Positions 1 to 6,559 are shown, numbered from the stretch's first letter. The stretch: 11,758 nucleotides of DNA from JBJTUH01 sp044346175 (GCA_044346175.1 JBIIZQ010000034.1:1-11758), one strand, 5' to 3'. The notes: generated by a model from the letters alone, not told the origin. Translations and numbers: made by a program.

Positions 1-155
1 CTACTTTGTGTAAAGCCTTCTAGTGTGTAATGGGCTATGCGGGGGATACTTTGAGGAGCGTTTTATCTGTTTTTGAAGGTCTTGCGTTTATGTGAGTTTT
101 GATGATTTTCGTGATGAGCGAGATGAGAATATTAGGGAGGAGGGCTTTAAAGTTT

Positions 156-183
156 TTGCGTTTATAAGACGATACCCTATATT
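156..183 (+). promoter_or_regulatory. Candidate sigma-70 promoter upstream of the 228-codon gene
   Basis: A TTGCGT box at 156-161 and a TATATT box at 178-183 are 16 bp apart. The -10 matches consensus at five of six bases and the -35 only at TTG. Transcription would start near 190, leaving a leader of about 170 nt that includes the 292-328 hairpin. The call rests on sequence match alone. Confidence 0.3.
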
Positions 184-189
184 GGTAGG

Positions 190-200
190 ACACAATGTGT
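190..200. promoter_or_regulatory. Short palindrome at the predicted transcription start
   Basis: ACACA and TGTGT flank a single A, a perfect 11-bp dyad placed just after the candidate -10 box at 178-183. The position suits a repressor operator, but a palindrome this short can arise by chance. Confidence 0.15.
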
Positions 201-291
201 TTAAGGCGTTAGACTGACCCCTTACAATGATTTGTATCTTATCGCTTCCCCCCTTTTTTTTGAACGACTGATTGCGTATCGTTGATGCTAT

Positions 292-328
292 CCTTGCCTT
301 GAAGACAGCCCTAGTGTCTTCAGTAAGG
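292..328 (+). terminator. Stem-loop before the 228-codon gene: terminator or leader hairpin
   Basis: TGAAGACA (300-307) pairs perfectly with TGTCTTCA (315-322) around a 7-nt loop. A lower stem CCTT (292-295) with AAGG (325-328) extends it across a small asymmetric internal loop. TTTT follows at once (329-332). That is the shape of a weak intrinsic terminator, but it lies only about 30 bp before the start codon at 360, so a leader attenuator for that gene is equally possible. Confidence 0.35.
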
Positions 329-359
329 TTTTGAATGAAGAAGAGAGTGCGTACTTATT

Positions 360-1046
360 ATGATGCATGCGATTAACCGGCTTGTACCTCAAACCGTCAC
401 CAAGCCTACCACAACGCCTACTTCTGAGGCTTCCAAAAAACCTACTACCACTTACCAACTCAATACCACAGAGACTTTTAAGCCCTATACAGAGATAGGG
501 AAAGGTACGCCAAGTTTTTCTAATGAAGCATTTTTTAATTCAGACCTAGGCATGACACCTAGTGTTTCGGCTTTAAGCCAAAGTAGTGAAAGTAGCAAAC
601 CACTTACCCCTAAAGCCGTGAATACCGACACACTGTTTAATACCTATGGCTTTAGTGCGATTAAGTCTGGCAAAACGCCTGAAGCACAGGGGGTTCCTTC
701 AAAAGATAAACAGCCTACCATTAGCGCTGATTTGTTAAACGAGCTAAAACACATTGGTTTGGCTAATAAAGATATGAAATTGGGTACTGATGGAGAAAAA
801 CAGCCGTATATTACAACCAGTGCGCACAATGGCGATGTGACCATTACAGTGCCTCGTACCGAGAATGGTAAAGGGGGGTATGTTGTCACTGTGGACAAAG
901 ACGGTAAAATGCTACTCCGTGCCAGTCAGTTAGGCAAGGATGGTAAAGACGGTTTTGTGACCAATCTTCCCCAAGCCGATGCTGAAAGTATCTTGGCTGA
1001 TACGGTAGCCAAACTTTCAAAACGACCTGATTTTATTGCCCCTTAA
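360..1046 (+). CDS. Hypothetical Thr/Ser/Pro-rich protein
   Basis: I do not recognise this 228-residue protein. Residues 1 to about 115 are rich in Thr, Ser and Pro (runs of TTT near 17-19 and 29-31) and look disordered. Residues 120-228 look folded: a short helix (ISADLLNELKHIG, 121-133), then beta-like segments around DVTITVPR (159-166) and GYVVTVDKDGK (173-183), and a closing helix near 206-220. I see no Cys or Trp, no signal peptide and no membrane segment. Two ATG codons stand in tandem (360 and 363). The nearest purine-rich run (336-346) is 13 nt from the first, so the ribosome-binding site is weak. flgB follows after 195 bp on the same strand, so a flagellar accessory role is conceivable. 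The low-complexity N-terminus recalls hook-length or export proteins, but no family motif is visible. The long continuous frame and codon pattern make it a real gene; its function is unknown. Confidence 0.75.
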   Translation: MMHAINRLVPQTVTKPTTTPTSEASKKPTTTYQLNTTETFKPYTEIGKGTPSFSNEAFFNSDLGMTPSVSALSQSSESSKPLTPKAVNTDTLFNTYGFSAIKSGKTPEAQGVPSKDKQPTISADLLNELKHIGLANKDMKLGTDGEKQPYITTSAHNGDVTITVPRTENGKGGYVVTVDKDGKMLLRASQLGKDGKDGFVTNLPQADAESILADTVAKLSKRPDFIAP

Positions 1047-1073
1047 AGAAATGAATAAATGCTTTTTTAGGGG
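1039..1073 (+). terminator. Weak stem-loop at the end of the 228-codon gene
   Basis: CCCCT at 1039-1043 pairs with AGGGG at 1069-1073. After a T-T mismatch, AAA (1045-1047) pairs with TTT (1065-1067). The stem spans the stop codon (1044-1046). No T-run follows, so this is at best a weak intrinsic terminator. Confidence 0.25.
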
Positions 1074-1113
1074 TTGGAATGAAACGGTTTTTGAGTACCC
1101 TCTTTTGAGGTGT

Positions 1114-1163
1114 AGGGGTGTTGTGCGTCATCTACGTGGGTAGCCACGCCACACAACAACCCT
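1114..1163. promoter_or_regulatory. 50-nt two-level hairpin upstream of flgB
   Basis: The outer arms 1114-1125 and 1152-1163 pair at 11 of 12 positions, with only G1118 opposite A1159 mismatched. Inside, CGTGG (1135-1139) and CCACG (1144-1148) form a perfect 5-bp stem with a GTAG tetraloop. The structure ends about 78 bp before the flgB start and has no T-run after it (a CT-rich stretch follows). It therefore looks more like a structured leader, an RNA-protection element or a remnant repeat than an intrinsic terminator. Confidence 0.45.
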
Positions 1164-1241
1164 CTCGCTCCTCTTAAAAATGGATATCTTGATAGTACCT
1201 CTTGCACCTTACCATGGGCATGTACTACGTTTTTAAGTACT

Positions 1242-1718
1242 ATGATGATGACCCAGCCCCTCTTCACCAGCTTTACCAAACAGCTTCTCAAACAAGCCTT
1301 AAAGGGACACGAAGCCCGTCAACAAGCCTTGATAGGCAACTTGGCGAATGTGGATACGCCCCATTATAAACCCTTGGATGTTGCCTTTGAGGGGCATTTA
1401 AAAGCCATGTTGAGCAACCGTCAAGTGCAACAAACCCCTGAACAAACGCCTGAACGTATCAACAAGCGTCCTCATCCAGCAAGCATGCAACGCACCAATA
1501 GTCGGCACTTCCCTTTAATGTCGGAGGCCGAAGACAGCCATGGTCATGAGATGTCTCCTGAGGCCTTCCAAGCTACTTGGCGTAATGATGGTAATGGGGT
1601 CGACATTGAAAGTGAAACCATGTTGCAAACACAAAATGCTCAAAAGTATCTTGCACTCTCTAAAATTGATAAACAGCTCACGGCTCGATTCCGTGCCGTA
1701 CTCAATAGTAATCAATAG
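1242..1718 (+). CDS. flgB: Flagellar basal-body rod protein FlgB
   Basis: FlgB is a proximal-rod subunit of the flagellar basal body, exported through the flagellar type III apparatus and assembled in the periplasm. The N-terminal rod signature is clear: NLANVDTPHYKPLDVAFE at 33-50, the usual N-x-AN-x-DTP-x-YK pattern. The C-terminal signature DGNGVDIESE (116-125) is followed by the amphipathic helix of rod and hook proteins, ending at residue 158. The protein is longer than the 130-140 residues I expect. The extra length is a hydrophilic middle segment (about 60-105) that includes a QTPEQTPE duplication encoded by two near-identical 12-bp units at 1430-1453. There is no signal peptide, as expected for this export route. 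Three ATGs stand in tandem (1242, 1245, 1248) and I see no good ribosome-binding site before them. flgC and fliE, its usual partners, do not follow: glgX comes next, so flgB is orphaned here. Confidence 0.93.
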   Translation: MMMTQPLFTSFTKQLLKQALKGHEARQQALIGNLANVDTPHYKPLDVAFEGHLKAMLSNRQVQQTPEQTPERINKRPHPASMQRTNSRHFPLMSEAEDSHGHEMSPEAFQATWRNDGNGVDIESETMLQTQNAQKYLALSKIDKQLTARFRAVLNSNQ

Positions 1719-1740
1719 TGTTGTATTTGGGTTATATATG

Positions 1741-1779
1741 CTGAAAAAAGGGGCTGAAAAAGGAGCCTAAAAAAGGAGT
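1741..1779 (+). repeat. Three tandem 13-bp purine-rich repeats
   Basis: Units CTGAAAAAAGGGG (1741-1753), CTGAAAAAGGAGC (1754-1766) and CTAAAAAAGGAGT (1767-1779) follow one another without gaps. Each carries a ribosome-binding-like A-run plus GG(A/G)G core, and the last sits 5 nt before an ATG at 1784. The array lies between flgB and glgX. It may be a translation or mRNA-stability element, or simple slippage. Confidence 0.6.
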
Positions 1780-1783
1780 TTCT

Positions 1784-1813
1784 ATGCTTTGCTCAAACCC
1801 TGTAGCCTCATGA
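1784..1813 (+). CDS. Possible 9-codon leader ORF upstream of glgX
   Basis: ATG at 1784 opens a frame encoding MLCSNPVAS and stopping at TGA (1811-1813). Its ribosome-binding site is the best in the window: AAAAAAGGAG ending at 1778, five nt before the ATG. The stop overlaps a second ATG (1810) that opens a four-codon frame. The ORF is too short to judge by coding statistics. It lies upstream of the candidate glgX promoter at 1827-1855, so it would belong to a flgB read-through transcript unless another promoter exists. A translated leader is possible; a chance ATG after the repeat array is as likely. Confidence 0.22.
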   Translation: MLCSNPVAS

Positions 1814-1826
1814 AAAGAAACTAGCT

Positions 1827-1855
1827 TTGACCCTTAAAAATTGTTATCATAAAGA
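1827..1855 (+). promoter_or_regulatory. Candidate glgX promoter
   Basis: TTGACC at 1827-1832 matches the -35 consensus at five of six bases. At 17 bp spacing the -10 would be TAAAGA (1850-1855), a poor match; ATAA within 1849-1852 is the alternative core. It would give a leader of about 70 nt before the glgX start at 1933. The sequence suggests glgX is transcribed apart from flgB. Confidence 0.35.
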
Positions 1856-1932
1856 TTCAGTGTTTTGTGCTTTTTGAGTGTTTGGTCTTCAAAAATATTC
1901 AATCAGGTAATTAAGCAATCAGGACAGCCGCC

Positions 1933-4116
1933 ATGATGACCATCGTACAGGGTAAAACATCGTTGATGGGGTTACGTGTACAACCAGGGAAACCTTATCC
2001 CTTGGGGGCTTCGTGGGATGGTGCGGGCGTTAATTTTGCAGTGTATGCCCCCTATGCTACGGCCGTTAAAATATGTTTATTTGAGAGTGCAAAAAGTCGG
2101 GCGGAAATGTGTCCATCGGTTTTGTTACCCTCAGAGTCTGATGGTATATGGCATGGCTATTTCCCTTCGTTAAAACCTGGGCAAATTTACGGCTTACGGG
2201 TAGAGGGTCCTTATGACCCTCATTTAGGGCATCGATTCAATGGTAACAAAGTGCTGCTTGACCCTTACGCTAAAGCTGTGGTGCGTACCAATCCTCTTAA
2301 GTGGCATGATACCTTGTATGGGTACAAGGTAGGGCGTGGTCATTTTGTACCCGACTCACGAGACAATAGCCCACTGGCTCCTTTAGGGGTTGTTGTAGAT
2401 GATGCGTTTACTTGGGGGGAGGACGTTCGACCTAATATCCCATGGAATCAAACACTCATTTATGAAGCCCATGTCAAGGGGATGACCATGCAACACCCCG
2501 ATGTGCCTCCTGAATTACGTGGTACCTATGCGGGGTTAGCTTCCGAGCCGATGATTAAACATCTGAAGTACCTTGGGGTCACCGCCATTGAGTTACTCCC
2601 TGTTTATGCTTTTATCAATGAGAAGCACCTCTACGATAAAGCCCTTACAAACTACTGGGGCTATAACCCGTTAAGCTTTTTTGCACTGCACCCAAGTTAT
2701 GCCTACGCACAGGACCCTCTTGAACAACTCCGTGAGTTTAAAACCATGGTACGGCAGTTCCATAAAGCAGGGATTGAAGTCCTTTTGGATGTTGTCTATA
2801 ACCACACCGCAGAAGGCAATCAAGATGGTCCGACTTTTTCACTAAAAGGTATTGATAACCGTGCTTATTACGCACTTAACCCTGCTCATCATGAATGGTA
2901 CATGGACTTTACGGGCTGTGGGAACTCATTAAACGGTGTCCATCCCGCTACCATACAACTCGTCATGGACAGCTTACGTTACTGGGTTGAGGAAATGCAC
3001 GTGGATGGCTTCCGTTTTGACCTTGCCCCTATTTTAGGTCGTAAGCTCACCCATTATGACCCAAGAGGCCCGTTGCTATCAGCCATTCAACAAGACCCCA
3101 TTTTGTCTAAAGTGAAGCTCATTGCGGAACCATGGGATGTCGGTCAAAATGGCTATCAGGTTGGTAACTTCCCCAAGCGTTGGCGCGAATGGAATGACCG
3201 TTACCGAGACGAGATACGTCAGTTTTGGAACTTTGAAGGGGTTGCCCCTAACCAGTTTGCAACGGTGTTAGCAGGTAGTAGTGACCGTTTCCAGTTTCCA
3301 GGGAAAGGACCTACAAATAGCATTAACTTTATTACGTGTCATGACGGCTTTACCCTGCGGGATGTTGTGAGCTATAACTACAAGCATAACGAGGCAAACC
3401 AAGAAAATAATGCAGATGGTTGCAATAATAACCGTAGTTTTAACTATGGTGTGGAAGGTGAGACCACGGATGAGGCTATCCAAGCCGTGCGTTTACGCCA
3501 GTGCCGTAACATGATGGCGACCCTCTTTTTATCTTTTGGTGTCCCGATGATATTGGGTGGCGATGAGCTTGGTAAAACACAGCACGGCAATAATAATACG
3601 TATTGCCAAGATAATGCGTTAAACTGGCTAGATTGGGACTTGTCTGATAGTGAAAAGCAAAAATTTTTGGCTTTCGTCGCCAACCTGTCTAAGCTAAGAA
3701 GAACCTACACGGCTTTTCGTCGAGACGAGTTTTTTAAAGGACATGCGAACCCCTTGGGAGGGTTGGCAGATATTGTCTGGATGACCCCCGAAGGGTATCA
3801 AGTCACCATGGATGACTGGCACAGCCCTAATCGTCGTTGTATGGGGGTACTGATTGAAGGTGCCACCGTAAAAACACGTGCCGATGATACAGACCTTGAT
3901 GTTGCAGACACCCTCTTTTACGTGATTAACGCCTTCCCTTCCGCAACACTTTTTGAAATGCCTTATCATCGTAAGCAAGGGGCTTGGGAGATGATTCTTA
4001 CGACAAGTCAGCCTGATGGTATCCCAGCGACACTTGAAGAACGTGAAGTACTAGCGGGTGGTAAGCCTTTTCTTGCCCCTGCCCGCTCCTTTAGTATTTT
4101 TCGATTAAATATCTGA
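1933..4116 (+). CDS. glgX: Glycogen debranching enzyme GlgX (isoamylase type)
   Basis: GlgX hydrolyses alpha-1,6 branch points of glycogen in the cytoplasm, freeing short chains after phosphorylase has trimmed the outer branches. The 727-residue protein has the family layout: an N-terminal CBM48-like beta domain (about 15-115), then a GH13 alpha-amylase barrel, then a small C-terminal beta domain. The GH13 regions are all visible: DVVYNH (286-291), GFRFDLA with nucleophile Asp363, LIAEPWD with acid/base Glu399, and TCHDGF with transition-state Asp471. The Asn-rich stretch at 490-504 is also typical of GlgX/isoamylase. AGGA at 1921-1924 lies 8 nt before the first of two tandem ATGs (1933 and 1936), which sets the start. 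No other glycogen gene is in the window; the next gene, a CcdA-like transporter, starts 196 bp later and is not obviously linked. The catalytic residues are intact, so the enzyme should be active. Isoamylase or TreX annotation is the near alternative. Confidence 0.95.
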   Translation: MMTIVQGKTSLMGLRVQPGKPYPLGASWDGAGVNFAVYAPYATAVKICLFESAKSRAEMCPSVLLPSESDGIWHGYFPSLKPGQIYGLRVEGPYDPHLGHRFNGNKVLLDPYAKAVVRTNPLKWHDTLYGYKVGRGHFVPDSRDNSPLAPLGVVVDDAFTWGEDVRPNIPWNQTLIYEAHVKGMTMQHPDVPPELRGTYAGLASEPMIKHLKYLGVTAIELLPVYAFINEKHLYDKALTNYWGYNPLSFFALHPSYAYAQDPLEQLREFKTMVRQFHKAGIEVLLDVVYNHTAEGNQDGPTFSLKGIDNRAYYALNPAHHEWYMDFTGCGNSLNGVHPATIQLVMDSLRYWVEEMHVDGFRFDLAPILGRKLTHYDPRGPLLSAIQQDPILSKVKLIAEPWDVGQNGYQVGNFPKRWREWNDRYRDEIRQFWNFEGVAPNQFATVLAGSSDRFQFPGKGPTNSINFITCHDGFTLRDVVSYNYKHNEANQENNADGCNNNRSFNYGVEGETTDEAIQAVRLRQCRNMMATLFLSFGVPMILGGDELGKTQHGNNNTYCQDNALNWLDWDLSDSEKQKFLAFVANLSKLRRTYTAFRRDEFFKGHANPLGGLADIVWMTPEGYQVTMDDWHSPNRRCMGVLIEGATVKTRADDTDLDVADTLFYVINAFPSATLFEMPYHRKQGAWEMILTTSQPDGIPATLEEREVLAGGKPFLAPARSFSIFRLNI

Positions 4117-4117
4117 G

Positions 4118-4133
4118 ACCGTATAACCGTATA
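4118..4133 (+). repeat. Perfect tandem 8-bp repeat after glgX
   Basis: ACCGTATA occurs twice back to back (4118-4125 and 4126-4133), starting one base after the glgX stop codon. It is too short to assign a role. Confidence 0.5.
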
Positions 4134-4139
4134 AACGCT

Positions 4140-4200
4140 TAGATGTGGTGTTGATTTATGGCGTGTAGCATGAGACATACCCATAAAACTGTAGATGTGG
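4140..4200. terminator. Hairpin downstream of glgX, bracketed by 9-bp direct repeats
   Basis: TTTATGG (4155-4161) pairs with CCATAAA (4181-4187). An inner stem GTGT (4163-4166) with ACAT (4175-4178, one G-T pair) closes an 8-nt loop. The hairpin lies about 40 bp after the glgX stop and could end its transcript, although there is no T-run. It is flanked by exact copies of TAGATGTGG at 4140-4148 and 4192-4200, which look like the target duplication of a very small insertion. Confidence 0.35.
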
Positions 4201-4265
4201 ATAGCTCTCATGTGTTCGCTGCGACGTAGTCTAGCACTATGGGTTGGGTTTAGGGTATCGTATTG

Positions 4266-4291
4266 ATAGGGGTTCTGTGTCATGTCCCTAT
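4266..4291 (+). promoter_or_regulatory. Leader stem-loop before the CcdA-like gene
   Basis: ATAGGG (4266-4271) pairs with CCCTAT (4286-4291) around a 14-nt loop, ending 9 nt before the GAGG ribosome-binding site at 4301-4304. It could affect translation of the gene at 4313. The stem is only 6 bp. Confidence 0.2.
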
Positions 4292-4312
4292 TTCTACACC
4301 GAGGCTATTGAT

Positions 4313-5062
4313 ATGCTTTTCTTACAACCGTTGATAGATACGGCACTCCATCAAACAGCCCCTTGGGTGCTGTGGGGTGTGGCTTTACTGGCAGGTATTT
4401 TAAGCAGTGTACTACCTTGTTCGTTATCCATGACACCTATTGTCTTGGCCTATTTAACCCAAAACATGGCACGAGAGGTTATACCTGAGAGAGAGGCACT
4501 TGGCGGAACACCGCAACGCTGGCAGACTTGGATACGTGTGGTGTGTTTTATGGCTGGTAGTGCAACGACCTTGAGTATACTAGGTGTGGTGAGTAGTCGT
4601 TACGGTTTGGTATTTGGAAGCTGGCTAAACCCTTATACATACACCGTTTTAGCACTTGTCACTTTGCTTATGGCGGCAAGTGTGATGGGTTATTGGACGC
4701 TGCATATACCTCGATGTATGGCATTTGCAGTACCTGAGACATTAAGGCATCAAGCCAGTAGGCATCCTGTGGCTGCTTTTCTTTTGGGTGTTTTGTTTGG
4801 TGTGGTAGGCTCACCCTGTGCGACCCCCTTTCTTGTAGCCATGTTAGGCTTCATGAGTACCACCAAGCAGTGGGCTGTTGCGGGTATTGCCCTTTGGTTG
4901 TATGCCTTTGGAAGAGGCATCCCTTTACTTGTACTGGCAAGTGGGTTTCAAGCTCAAAAACTATCCTCTTGGCTTTTAAGTCACCATGAGCAAGTAAAGC
5001 GCATTTCAGGATTATGCTTGATGGGCGTAGGCTTATGGCTACTGTATGAGGGATGGCACTAG
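4313..5062 (+). CDS. CcdA/DsbD-type transmembrane thiol-disulfide transporter
   Basis: Proteins of this family carry reducing equivalents from cytoplasmic thioredoxin across the inner membrane, for cytochrome c maturation or other periplasmic thiol reduction. The 249-residue protein is hydrophobic, with about six membrane spans. The two family half-motifs are present: SSVLPCSLSMTP (31-42, Cys36) and FGVVGSPCATP (162-172, Cys169). These place one redox Cys near the start of each inverted half. A polar loop at about 52-73 separates the first two spans. I chose ATG 4313 because GAGG (4301-4304) sits 8 nt before it and a membrane span begins soon after; an in-frame TTG at 4244 would add 23 polar residues with no ribosome-binding site. 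No thioredoxin-like partner or cytochrome gene is nearby. Its stop codon shares the palindrome CTAG with the stop of the opposing oxidoreductase gene. TauE/SafE-like or urease-accessory UreH-like membrane proteins are weaker alternatives. Confidence 0.8.
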   Translation: MLFLQPLIDTALHQTAPWVLWGVALLAGILSSVLPCSLSMTPIVLAYLTQNMAREVIPEREALGGTPQRWQTWIRVVCFMAGSATTLSILGVVSSRYGLVFGSWLNPYTYTVLALVTLLMAASVMGYWTLHIPRCMAFAVPETLRHQASRHPVAAFLLGVLFGVVGSPCATPFLVAMLGFMSTTKQWAVAGIALWLYAFGRGIPLLVLASGFQAQKLSSWLLSHHEQVKRISGLCLMGVGLWLLYEGWH

Positions 5063-6387
5063 GCAGAGGTAGCAGAGGCAATCGCTTGGGCGACTTCATA
5101 CCCTGAGCGGAGTGCAGCCTCAACCCGTCCGCCAATGAGACCATCCCCCGCAACCCAAAGACCAGGAAGAGGCTGTAGGTAGCCCTTGCCTTGGGTAAGG
5201 GTGTGAAGTGTGTCAGAGAGTGTATGCGGATTCACGGCACTGTAACGCCAACGATGGAGGGCTTTATGGGCTAAAACACTTGATGCGGGTGCGGGTGTTT
5301 CAAGAAGCTTGGCGATAAACCAATCGTGTAAAACCACGTGTGCTAACGATTTGAGTAGTGCTGTTTCAACCGTATCGAGAGAGGTTTCAAGGTTTTGCCA
5401 GCTCCACTCAGGCGCACTTTGAATGGTGAGCGAGACCCATGCTTGCCCTTGTGTGTCCACCAAGGTTTTACCTAGTTGCTTGGCTTGAGAAACAGCCACC
5501 CACCCTAGAGGGGTTTCTAATCCGCCATGGGCTTGTAGTTGTTCGTAGGGCATCACACCAGGCCAAGGAAGGAGGGCTTTTAGGGGGTCTGCAAGGGCTT
5601 GAAGGGGTACCGTGAGCATCAGGGCATAACAGGGATGGTAGCTAACGCCTCGCATGGCAAAGGTGTGCGCTTCAAGCTGCTGTTGAAAGCGTTCAGAAAA
5701 AGCGTTTTTATGGATAGTTTCAAGCAGTGTCAAGGTTTGAGGGAGGGGTGCTGTCAGCACAACATCGTGTGCATAACCACGAATGGTTGACCCATCTTGC
5801 GTGTGTTCTGCCGTGACTAACCAAGGGGTTTCAGGGATTTCAGGATGGTACTGAAGATGCTTAACCAAGAGGTTGGCTTGCACATTGAGGGTACTTGCTA
5901 AATATTTTGGGAGGGTCGCCATGCCTTGGGTGCCTCCCCAGGCAAGGGTGGCATCAGGGTAAGGGTGACATGGTTGAGTTTCAGCTGTGAGCAAAGTGGG
6001 CTGAGGATAGGCGGGGTCGCCTGAAAACCAAGGTGTAAGCACCGCTGGATTTTGGCACCATGTTTGAACGTGATGGTACCAATCTTGCTGGTTTGGCTGG
6101 TTGTGTGAGGCAAAACGGATAAACTGGGCACCGTGGTCATAGTACACTGTGGGGTCTGTTTCTGGGGATACTTCCCAGTGTGAGGCAGGCAGCGTCACAC
6201 GTCTTGTGGACATACGACCCCCTACCCCTCGTGCTTTTTCCCATACTTGTACATCGTAGCCTAGGCTGTGTAATTGACTCCCTGCCATGGTGCCTGAGGC
6301 ACCAGCACCTATAATGAGTGTATCACAGGAAGGTGCCTGTACTGCGGGACAAGATAGTGTGGCATCGTTGGGGGATATTTCGGGCAT
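5059..6387 (-). CDS. FAD-dependent amine oxidoreductase, renalase-like
   Basis: This is a Rossmann-type flavoprotein of 442 residues. LIIGAGASG (24-32) is the dinucleotide-binding loop, Glu50 (VWEKARGVGG) sits where the acidic residue binds the adenosine ribose, and GGRMSTRR (56-63) is the second FAD motif. DHGAQFI (84-90) and the C-terminal LWVAGDGLIGGRVEAALRSG (410-429) are the hallmarks of the renalase/amine-oxidase-like group. Bacterial members oxidise misreduced NAD(P)H isomers or other small substrates; the substrate cannot be read from the sequence. There is no signal peptide, so the protein should be cytoplasmic. I place the start at ATG 6387. The frame stays open up to a TTG at 6543, but that extension is low-complexity, ends in repeats, and lies across a good candidate promoter (6449-6477). 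The ribosome-binding site before 6387 is weak (GAGA about 13 nt away). It is convergent with the CcdA-like gene and overlaps it by 4 bp. Confidence 0.85.
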   Translation of the reverse strand: MPEISPNDATLSCPAVQAPSCDTLIIGAGASGTMAGSQLHSLGYDVQVWEKARGVGGRMSTRRVTLPASHWEVSPETDPTVYYDHGAQFIRFASHNQPNQQDWYHHVQTWCQNPAVLTPWFSGDPAYPQPTLLTAETQPCHPYPDATLAWGGTQGMATLPKYLASTLNVQANLLVKHLQYHPEIPETPWLVTAEHTQDGSTIRGYAHDVVLTAPLPQTLTLLETIHKNAFSERFQQQLEAHTFAMRGVSYHPCYALMLTVPLQALADPLKALLPWPGVMPYEQLQAHGGLETPLGWVAVSQAKQLGKTLVDTQGQAWVSLTIQSAPEWSWQNLETSLDTVETALLKSLAHVVLHDWFIAKLLETPAPASSVLAHKALHRWRYSAVNPHTLSDTLHTLTQGKGYLQPLPGLWVAGDGLIGGRVEAALRSGYEVAQAIASATSA

Positions 6388-6407
6388 GGGTGTGAAAGGT
6401 ATCTCGT

Positions 6408-6508
6408 GTTTTGTAAGGGTAAGGAGGCGTTTAGTGTTTGATGTTATCAGTTTAGCATACGGCGTAAAAGCGTGCAAAACGGTTTTGTAAGGGATAGTTT
6501 TGTAAGGG
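6408..6508 (-). repeat. Three copies of a 12-bp repeat around the oxidoreductase promoter
   Basis: GTTTTGTAAGGG (plus-strand reading) occurs at 6408-6419, 6482-6493 and 6497-6508. The first and third copies extend identically for four more bases (TAAG). Two copies with a 15-bp period lie just upstream of the predicted -35 box of the minus-strand promoter, and one lies in the leader, 20 bp before the start codon. That arrangement suits binding sites for a regulator. Confidence 0.6.
6449..6477 (-). promoter_or_regulatory. Candidate extended -10 promoter for the oxidoreductase
   Basis: On the minus strand TTGCAC (6477-6472) and TAAACT (6454-6449) are 17 bp apart, and TGC directly precedes the -10 box, giving an extended -10. 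Transcription would start near 6442, leaving about 55 nt before the ATG at 6387. The box matches are moderate (three and four of six). The repeat pair at 6482-6508 lies immediately upstream. Confidence 0.4.
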
Positions 6509-6530
6509 TAAGTAGTACATCTGACCCTAC

Positions 6531-6558
6531 TAGGTTGTGTCAAATAGGTTGTGTCAAA
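6531..6558. repeat. Perfect 14-bp tandem duplication
   Basis: TAGGTTGTGTCAAA is present twice back to back (6531-6544, 6545-6558), ending one base before the MITE-like element at 6560. It may be a slippage product or related to insertion of that element. Confidence 0.7.
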
Positions 6559-6559
6559 G

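Larger units (their letters stand above)
1..359. other. Non-coding left flank
   Basis: No convincing gene lies here. Stops occur in all three plus frames within the first 30 bases, and in all three minus frames within the first 90. A 9-codon open stretch ending in TAA at 28-30 could be the tail of a gene to the left, but nothing supports it. The stretch holds a candidate promoter (156-183), a short palindrome (190-200), a run of six C followed by eight T (248-261) and a strong hairpin (292-328), all described separately or here. It is most simply the upstream regulatory region of the 360-1046 gene. Confidence 0.6.

Noticed and set aside
248..261. C6T8 tract as an intrinsic terminator
   Set aside because: No stable stem lies directly before the T-run, so it is only a polypyrimidine tract.
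1067..1291. 74-codon minus-strand frame across the flgB upstream hairpin
   Set aside because: It overlaps the flgB start and the hairpin, and it has no recognisable product or good start site.
4244..4312. In-frame extension of the CcdA-like gene from TTG 4244
   Set aside because: It lacks a ribosome-binding site and adds polar residues before the first membrane span; ATG 4313 has GAGG at the right distance.
6388..6543. In-frame extension of the oxidoreductase from TTG 6543
   Set aside because: It encodes a low-complexity segment ahead of the FAD-binding fold, overlaps the repeats and crosses a candidate promoter at 6449-6477.
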